Origin: Rhyacophila brunnea
Taxonomy: Eukaryota; Arthropoda; Insecta; Trichoptera; Rhyacophilidae
Length of the DNA stretch: 64,000 nt
NCBI GenBank assembly: GCA_022495005.1
Contig: JAGYXB010001793.1
Coordinates: forward strand, 496,001 to 560,000
Direction: 5' to 3'
A program made the translations under genes and the position numbers. This document shows positions 50,601 to 59,600 of the stretch, piece by piece; the stretch's first letter is position 1; every line of letters begins with the position of its first letter. The notes under the pieces were generated by a model. The model searched no databases and was not told the DNA's origin. It worked only from the letters and a program-made list of their open reading frames with translations.

Positions 50601-53600
50601 AAATATTATATTTTTTAGAATAATATAATATCAAAGCTACCATTCTGCACTAAACAAAATTATTAGCTGCTCGGCATGATTCAATTAACTACAAACTCTA
50701 AGCAAATAGTAAACATTTTCCGACGCCATCCCTACTCGAAAAAATTACCGCACACCACTGTTCATTATACTTATTTTAAAAATATAATATTAATGTTATA
50801 CCAAGTTTTTCTGCTTTGTAGCTGTCGATGGAAGAAACAGTGCGGATTAGTGGTACAAACTCTATCCCACTGCGAAGGTTGTTCCTCTTTACGGCGTACC
50901 GGAATGCCATCTGGGACGCAGGGTCATTGTCGTGGAATATGCCACCTGAAAGCATCAAATACACAATCACTCACCTTTAAATTTAATCTGATGGCAGGGA
51001 AATCGAGTATTCCTATTGTCTTTAGATTCGTTTCTGTTATGGGAGGCACATGGTCTGCGCGCATTTTGTAGAATAATTATTGTTGCGTTTCTATTATTTC
51101 CCGATGCACGTGCAAGTCGATAATAAGATTTTGATGTGAGTGATAATACTACTCACTAGATATAAACATCGCAATGTTTCGAGACACTTGTTTTCATAAT
51201 AGAAATCGAATGAATACAATATGATTAATTTAAAGTATAGATATTATACCTATTTACCGAATATTAGGTAGGTATTTAGTAAATTTAAAATATTTGTTTG
51301 TTTATCCAATATTTATAAGTTATTTTAGAGCCCCGCAACAACTAACAAAATGTTTACATCAAAATATCAAATATATAAAAGCAGTAATCGTCTGGTTTTT
51401 ATTCTTTATTTATTACTTATCTTAAATTATCTGTCACGCACGAGAAAAAAAAATATGAACAATGTATACAAAAATATGTGTAAGAAAGAGTGAAAGACAG
51501 CATATTATTAAAAAAATGGAGGAATCGTTTATTTTAATCGGGTTGTGAAAGAAAAGTAATGATACTCTCATAATATTTGAAACCATATTGCGTCATCCGG
51601 ATAAAAATGTTGTTTGCTCATGGTCCGGTAATGATCTCCATTGGACGTAATGCGAGCTCCGACCTCATTTTTGAAGAAATAAGATCTGATGATGCCACCA
51701 GCGTATAAACCGCACCAAACAGTGCATTTTTGTGGATGTAATTGAATCTGTAATGTCTTTTCTGGATTGGTTTCACTCGTGCTGAAATTTTGCCAAAAAT
51801 GAGCCTCATTACTGAACGCAATTTTGTGAATAACTTCTATAAGTTGCGTGAATCGACGACTGATTTTCAAAGTAAACTTGGATAATTTCATTGAGCGCAG
51901 TATCACAGCTCAGGTTGTCAGTTAACCCTTTTCTTAGTTCTATCCAAGCAAAACAAATGCTTGTTACAACCTCCAATTTGTGGAGGCCCATATGATCTTC
52001 TAAGGATCGGACATGATATAAAAAATAGATTGATGTTAAGTATTTCCATTGTTTCCATTATTTGCACAACTGACAAGTACTACTCAAATACACTGTTACT
52101 GCAACCTTTAATGCAGACCATTTCTAGAAATCATAAAAATAAATCTACGTTTAATGTGTACATACAAAGATTTTCTTACAGCAAGAGTATTTGAACAATG
52201 CATTTGAGAAAGAAAAGGGTAGATAGTTGAACGAAGAGCGAGCGACGCAGGCGAGATTTTCTTTGTAAGTTTTCAGCGCGCTATCTGGTGCTGGTGGGCG
52301 AAGGCTCGAGAAAAATCTGCCCCCTGGGAAATGATCGGAGGAAAAGTGCATGCGATATTTTACAATGTAGCTGCCTGTTGAAGCCGCAACTCGCTAGACC
52401 TCGATATTATGAAATGCTTTTCAACACAAATGCTCCCGCAAAAACAATTTTATGAGAGGAGTTTTATTAAACCTTACGTAGAGTAAATTTAAAATGACAC
52501 ATAAGCTTTCGAGATATACCAGATTTTCGTTTAGACAAGACTATTATTTTAGTAATATCTGATTCAACTGTAGTTGGCGTGGAAACTTTAATGGTGTAAA
52601 ATAACGGGTTTTTAGCATTGCAGTTTCAGTATATAAGGAAACAATAATTCTCATCAGGTGGAGGGTTTTTAAGAATATTAATTATTTTACCCTACTACGT
52701 TTTCCGTAAGAGGACAGATGCAGAGATGTAACTGTTAATTATTATTAACCCAACTAACATAGAGGTTGCGCTGTCACCAAATCATGACAGATATGAGAAA
52801 TGTATGTGACATCTACCAAAATAGGCAAGCGTATCACATTGTATTTCATTTATTTTATTTTTATTTTATTTTATTATTACACGCAAGATAAACAAACCTG
52901 AATTTAGACTGACATCTAAATGGAATATGATACTAATAAATAGTTCAAGAAATGAAAATATAATTATTATTAAATTCTACAGGTTTTTAAAAAGTATGTC
53001 GATAGCTATTTCGGTTGTAACACCATTATCAAGACTATTCAGATAGGCCGTTTGCCTTTGCTTAAATACTATACGTGTATAGATAGAGACAGAATACATT
53101 TTCTTATTCGTTCCAGCAATATTGTGAATTTGTACACTTATAATTAGGTATTACTGTCTATGCTACATTGGTCAATCTGGCAGGCCAATAAAAACTCGTT
53201 TGGAGGAGAAGATATAATGCTGAGCTCTACGGGCTGTACGAAGATTGCAGCGCAGTTCACTGCGATGGCTAGGTCATGTGCACCGTATGAATGATAATGA
53301 ACCGGCAAAGAGAGTGATGTCCAGCAATCCAATAAAACGTAGAAGAAGAGGGAGGCCAAAGATTCGTTGGTTGGATGGAGCTGCCAGTGACTGCCGTATT
53401 CTGGGGGTACCAAATTGGAAAGCGGTCACACTGGATAGGGACAGGTGGAGGGAGCTGTTGGAGGAGGCCAGGACCCACACGGGGTTGTTGCGCCCCTGAT
53501 GATGATGACGATGAATGAATATGACAAATAACAAATTCAAAACGTTCACAACATGACATAAAGATAAGTGTTTACAATATAAAAAAAAAACATGGAAACA

Positions 53601-56600
53601 CATGAGTGAACTAGATCCTATCTTCTATCTAGATCATATCTTCAAAACCTATAAAATAACGTCCACCCGAACATTCTCACGTAAGCAGAATATGTTTATA
53701 TTCGAAGTCATTTTTAATTGATAGTTATTGCGATCCCAATTGGCATTACTCTTGTTAGGTTAGTTCTACTTAACGGGTAGCCGGCTTTAAATAAGACGCT
53801 GTGATACTAAGGTCTGGTCACTGGTCACTGAAGCACTGGTCTAGTCCAATGTTGAGGTTTAATAGCTAAACAATTTTTTTCCCACGAATCAGTTCTTACA
53901 GCTTTAAAAACTACATACCTACATGCAATATTATCTCAATAACATGAAACGGAACGCAATTTTCAAAGAAGCCACGAGCCGGAACGGTATCTTTTAGAAT
54001 TTCACGAACAGGAACGGCGCTCCGGTGCGTTCCGGTCTATTTCGAGCCCTGATTATAACGTAATAAATCATAAATAATGCTATTATATTTGAACCCAAGT
54101 CAATCGCAATCCAGGTGACCAGATTTGGTTAAATACTATCTAAGCTGAAATTTAATAAACAGTATGCATCCGAGATGTTTCATATCATTTCTAATTCCGT
54201 TAATAATAAGTAATTCTGATTAACATAACTAACTAAAATCCTTTGTCAGGTTCTCTTTTTGAATTACTTACCTAATTTAATATTCATTGAATTCTCAATT
54301 ATTATTATGCATTAAATTTAACAATATATTAACATTCTTCATTGAATATACATAAATTGAAACTACTTCAGAAACATAATATTAATTAAATGTTTTAGAC
54401 CCACTCCATCACAATCCGGGCGACTGGGTCAAATATTGTAAATGTAACTAAAACATATAAATATATCTTTTAGAAAATAGTCCTATTCATTTATTATACA
54501 TTAATCTTGTACGATGTCATATTTTTTCCTAGATTTTTTCTAATATGTATGTTTTTGAAATGTTTCCAAATTATGTTTGTTCAATAGATAATGATATATT
54601 CTTAAATCTTTTGAATTATCCATTGGATAATAAAATATTAAATCATTTGTGCAAATACAATAACACAAAAATTTGAAGAGATCTCTTACACTGGCTAATA
54701 ATCAAGGGTAAGTACCTTGATTCAATACCATAAAAGTTAGTCGCTAATATTTGCAATATTTTTTAAGTGAATCAAGTTCATGACCAATAATTATTAATTT
54801 CGTTATAATTAGGTAGGACGCAGGTGACTTAATTGGCTAAAGTACATTGGCCGGAATTTGATGTTTATTTCCTGTCTGGCGTTTTTCATTTTTTTTTCTA
54901 ATAGAGTTTAGAGGTGTTTCCAAATTATGTATGTACGTATGTATATATTATATGTCTAAGGATTTTCAAAATAATATAATATTATGTCCATAGTGAATCT
55001 AAATACAATGTTTTACAACAGGTTTTCCTCGTAGTCTTGTTAGTACACAAACAGCGTAAAGCAAAGCCAATCGAGGTGGGAGTGTGCATATAGATGTAGG
55101 GTTATTGGTTTGAAATTTGAACAGAGGCGCATTGAGACAGCACGCTGGGCGATAAACGGAGCCTTATTCACTACATTTCCAAGAAAATACATAAACCGTA
55201 ATGATATCGTAAACTGGCGGATAAGAAAAGTACTGTACAGGATGGCGAAAGTACTCTCTTTTCAGATGTGTTAAATTGAATGATACAAAAAAGGATAGCA
55301 AAAAGACCATTGTATTTTTTTAGCAGAAAGACAAGTGCTTTTGAAGATGTTGTTATAACACTTAAAAAATATGTTTTCTTATAATAATCCATAGCCTTGG
55401 TAATGACTGCTTGTTTCAGAGTGTGTTCAGAAAAAAATTCTTCGACACCTTTATTTTAATGTATATAATTATTTTCCTTTTGACAGAGTATTTTCCGACT
55501 AATTTTCTTCGAGATACGCTCGTCTTTCATTCTCTTGAAGCTCGTAGGTTACTTTTGCTCTTAAAGGATTTTCCCCTGCTCTCACGTGGTATAGTTTACA
55601 ATCTGATATTCTGGAAAATTTGAATTTTTATGCACCCGTCAATTACATGCGTGGTCGCAGTCATGACCTATTTTTTGTGTAAGATGTTTCCTCATGTCAA
55701 GCTCATCAGGCACCAATAGCGAGGGCTGTGCGGCTGGTCAATGCACTCCCTGGATATGTAGACATTTTTAGAGATGCATTATGTATTTAGTTTTTAAAAT
55801 TCTATTTTATTATTTAATTTGTATTTTTCTTGGATTATTGTTGTTTTTTTAATTTTATTTCTGTTCTATAAAATTATTTTATGCTTTGTTTTTTATTTAC
55901 TAAGTTGATTTACCTGTACTTTTTCTTCTAAAACGTCTTGAATTAATAATATGTTATGTGTTCAATGTGTCTTTTTTTAATAAATAAATAATAAATAAAA
56001 TAAAATAGAATTAAAAAAAAACACATATTGCATCGCTAAAAATGTCTACATATCTAGGGAGTGCATTGACCAGCCGCACAGCCCTCGCTATCGGTGCCTA
56101 GTGAGCCTGACATTAGGAAACAGCTTTCACCCAAAATAAGTCATGGCTGCGATCACACGTCATGTAATTGACGGGTGCATACAAATTCTTAAAGTCCTAA
56201 AATTCTAAATGTTATACTACCTACACAATACATACTTATAATACTAACATTTTTTTACGAAATAACTTCCATCATTCAGATTATTTCACTTATATGAAAT
56301 GTGGGTATTTGTATCCACAGCCGTTTAGTACTAGAAAATATAAATAAATGATAACTATAATAATATAGGTGTACCATGCAGGAGTCGTACGTTTTTTTGC
56401 ACTTCCACTAAAGCATTATAATAGGAATAATATATTATGTTTTCTCACTCAAACTAGGTCGCCGATTTTGGCATCGTAAAATACACAGATTATAATTTAA
56501 TATCAACAATAACAATAATGATTATTATTTTCATAGTCTAAAATAATTATTAATACCAAATACCCAATTTACAACCGCTAAAAGAGATTATAATCTTTGT

Positions 56601-59600
56601 TTTATAAAGAAAATCAAATTTATTTTAGTTATGTTGCATCAACGATATTTTTCGTAACTTATGTTATTTGAACATATTATCTAAATAATTTTGAAAACAC
56701 TCATAAGAAAATATAGTGAATAGAAAAAAATAAGTTCTGTGTTGGCAAAATTATGTATGTTCAATAATGAGAATGGTACATTCTAAAATCTTATGAATTA
56801 TTTGTTGAATACAAGAAATAGTTAATTATATTAATTGATTGCGTCATATCTTCTAAGTCCGTTACTAGGTGTCTCTGATTATACATTGTATATAATTAAG
56901 ATGTTAAAATCAATTTGAATACAACAAAAACCAATTATATAATATATAATGTGATATATAGTGAGAATTGATTTTCCCTGAAGTAGGCTGTCATAATATG
57001 GGGAAGCCAAACATCGTGAGAAGATTTGAAAGGCATAAAATTTTCTGGCATTGGATGTTCATATCTATTTCTACACCCAACTACAGACATTGTGATAAAA
57101 TATACTACTTTAAGAGTCTATAGCCAATAAATATTTATATTGCTATAAGTATTGTGTAGGTGTAGCCTAATATTCTAATACCTTGTAGGTCTTCACTTGA
57201 ATAATATTTCTGCCACCCAAACAAATTAAAAACAATGGTTTCAGAGGCACAGTCAAGTAAATTGGAATTAAAATCTCTATACACTTTTACAAAAGCTTTG
57301 CTTTTGTTTATAATAAATAAAAATAAAAAAGCCTTTTTATTTCTTACAAACACAAAAAAAGTAAATGACAGTGGATTGACTATATCTAATGTACGTATAA
57401 CCTATATTTATATCTATTATGATTTTGTGCTTATTGCTTTTGTTTATAATACAATTTAAATCTTGACAATTGACCATGCAATAGTTGCATCCATTACATA
57501 TTGTTTCCGAGTTGTTTTCTTGAATATTCAATACTGAGAATATACACAATACAGAGGTGTGGAGATGTGGAGAGGTGTGGAGAGAGTGTGGAGAGAGAGG
57601 CTGTTAAAATTCGACATAACTAATGCACACAGCACTTTGTCAAGTTATTTTGATTTCATTTAACTAGAAATAGGTATACTTTGCAGATGGTGCTGGTTAG
57701 TTTTTCAATTAAAACCTGCCCAAACCTAACCATAATAGTTAAGGCAGCGATTTCAAAACTGGGAGGCGCGGAGTGTTGCAAAGGGAGCCGCGAAAAGTTT
57801 AACACAATTAAGGTAGCCACAGGTTTGCAGTTTGCAAATGCATAAATTATAAAACGGCTGCTAGTTATAAACTACACAAAAAACAGTCATATAAAAGGTT
57901 TTTTGCAAACCTGTCTGAAAATATGGAGACTAATTTTATAATACCTCACTTCTATACTATTGTGAAGCGCGCTGGCTATCTCGCGAAAAAATGAGATAAA
58001 AGGGTCAAATCATAATGTTGAAATTTGAGGCAAATTTGTTTAGGAACGATAATTTCGTTGTTAAACTTGTCTATTTTGTTGAAATTTAAAAAAAAGCTGA
58101 CTGAATAAATTAATGCAAGGACCACTAGTCCATTCACTGATTTTAAAAGATAAAGGGAAGACATTCATAAAAATTGGAGCTTTGGAAATCAAAATTACAA
58201 AAAAAATAAGTTTGCCATGTCTCCACTTTTAAATGATTTCTACGCCAGATATAAAAATCTATTTCCTAAGTTCTTGGTTAGTTTGCTAATGCATTTTTCA
58301 CATTATTTTATTAATAGTAAAAAAGTCACCTGCGGCGCTGCTTGGTTTTAGAGCTGTTAAATATGTGGTTGAAAGGTCTTGATCTGGGGGCCCGCTTCAA
58401 GATGTGGGGCCCATAATAGAATCTATTTGGCAATGAACGATGATGAATTTGGATTGACTACTGTTGAAACGGATTGTGCTAATAAACAAGCACATTCGTC
58501 ACATGAAATATATTTTTTAAAAAAAGTAGCAAAACCTTGTTTATTTTGTTACAACGTTTTTATTAGGTCGTATTCTTATTTGTTCGGTGATTGTTTATCC
58601 AGTACAAATCTTGAAATCGATTTTTAACTAACTTTCCGACTAGCTAAACATTTGAAACTTTTAGAATATATCAGAACACGATGCCAATGCATTTTTTTAA
58701 TACTTTCAGCTATCTTTAAGTAGAATTGATTGTTAATTCTGTTTTGTATGAAAAGTTATTTTGGAAGAAATCCGTAATCCAATCCACTATTATTGGTTGC
58801 TAGGGGTCTGGGGTCCTAGCAACTAAATTATTAATATATACGTGCGTTACTATGGAAATCAATATGAATGACGTTGGCGGCTCTCGTGGTGCAGTGCGTA
58901 AGGCGCTTGCCTTCCACCCGAGAGTTCTTGGGCTCGATTCCCGATCAGGACACACAATATTCATGTGTTTGTCTCAAAGCCTGGGTGTTTGTGATTGTTC
59001 AAAATTACTAACAAACTCAGTCTAACTCTAAACCAAACCATAAACGATAAAAACTATTATTCACTATATAAATATATATTTAATGGCATAATTTTAAATA
59101 TCTTAAAGATAAACAAATATTTTTTAACTATTAATTATCTACTATGACTTAGATTAGGCATAGTTTAATTAAATTTTAAAAACTATCAAACACTATCTAT
59201 AGTTCAACGAAAACAAATATGTGTGACAGGCATAGTTTAGTGTGCACTTTAGGTCGGATCTAAATAGACTATCTCCACCCTTCGCCACTGCATTACAGAG
59301 ACTATAAGAATGTAAAATTCTTATAATTAAATATACATAATTTTGTTGTTATATTCTTTCACTATAATTTTATTAGTTTTAGAAGCTAAAAGCTTTTTTG
59401 CAATATAACAAATCAAGCAAATTTTCATCACTTGTTTTTCTACTTGATCTTCTACATAATATTTTATAATTGTAATATTTCAGGGAATTGTATTGTTTTA
59501 ATTTACTATATAAATAAGAAATTGCTGTATCCTGTGTCAGTATGTATTTGCCTCTGGTCAGTGCGTATAATAGTGCTGGAAGTTAATCGATTAGAATTTA

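Noticed and set aside
53269..53603. Minus-strand open frames
   Set aside because: Shadows of the plus-strand LINE remnant, which has clear polymerase motifs.
58873..58950. Possible tRNA gene
   Set aside because: SINE head; the second copy at 49345-49545 has the same non-tRNA body attached.
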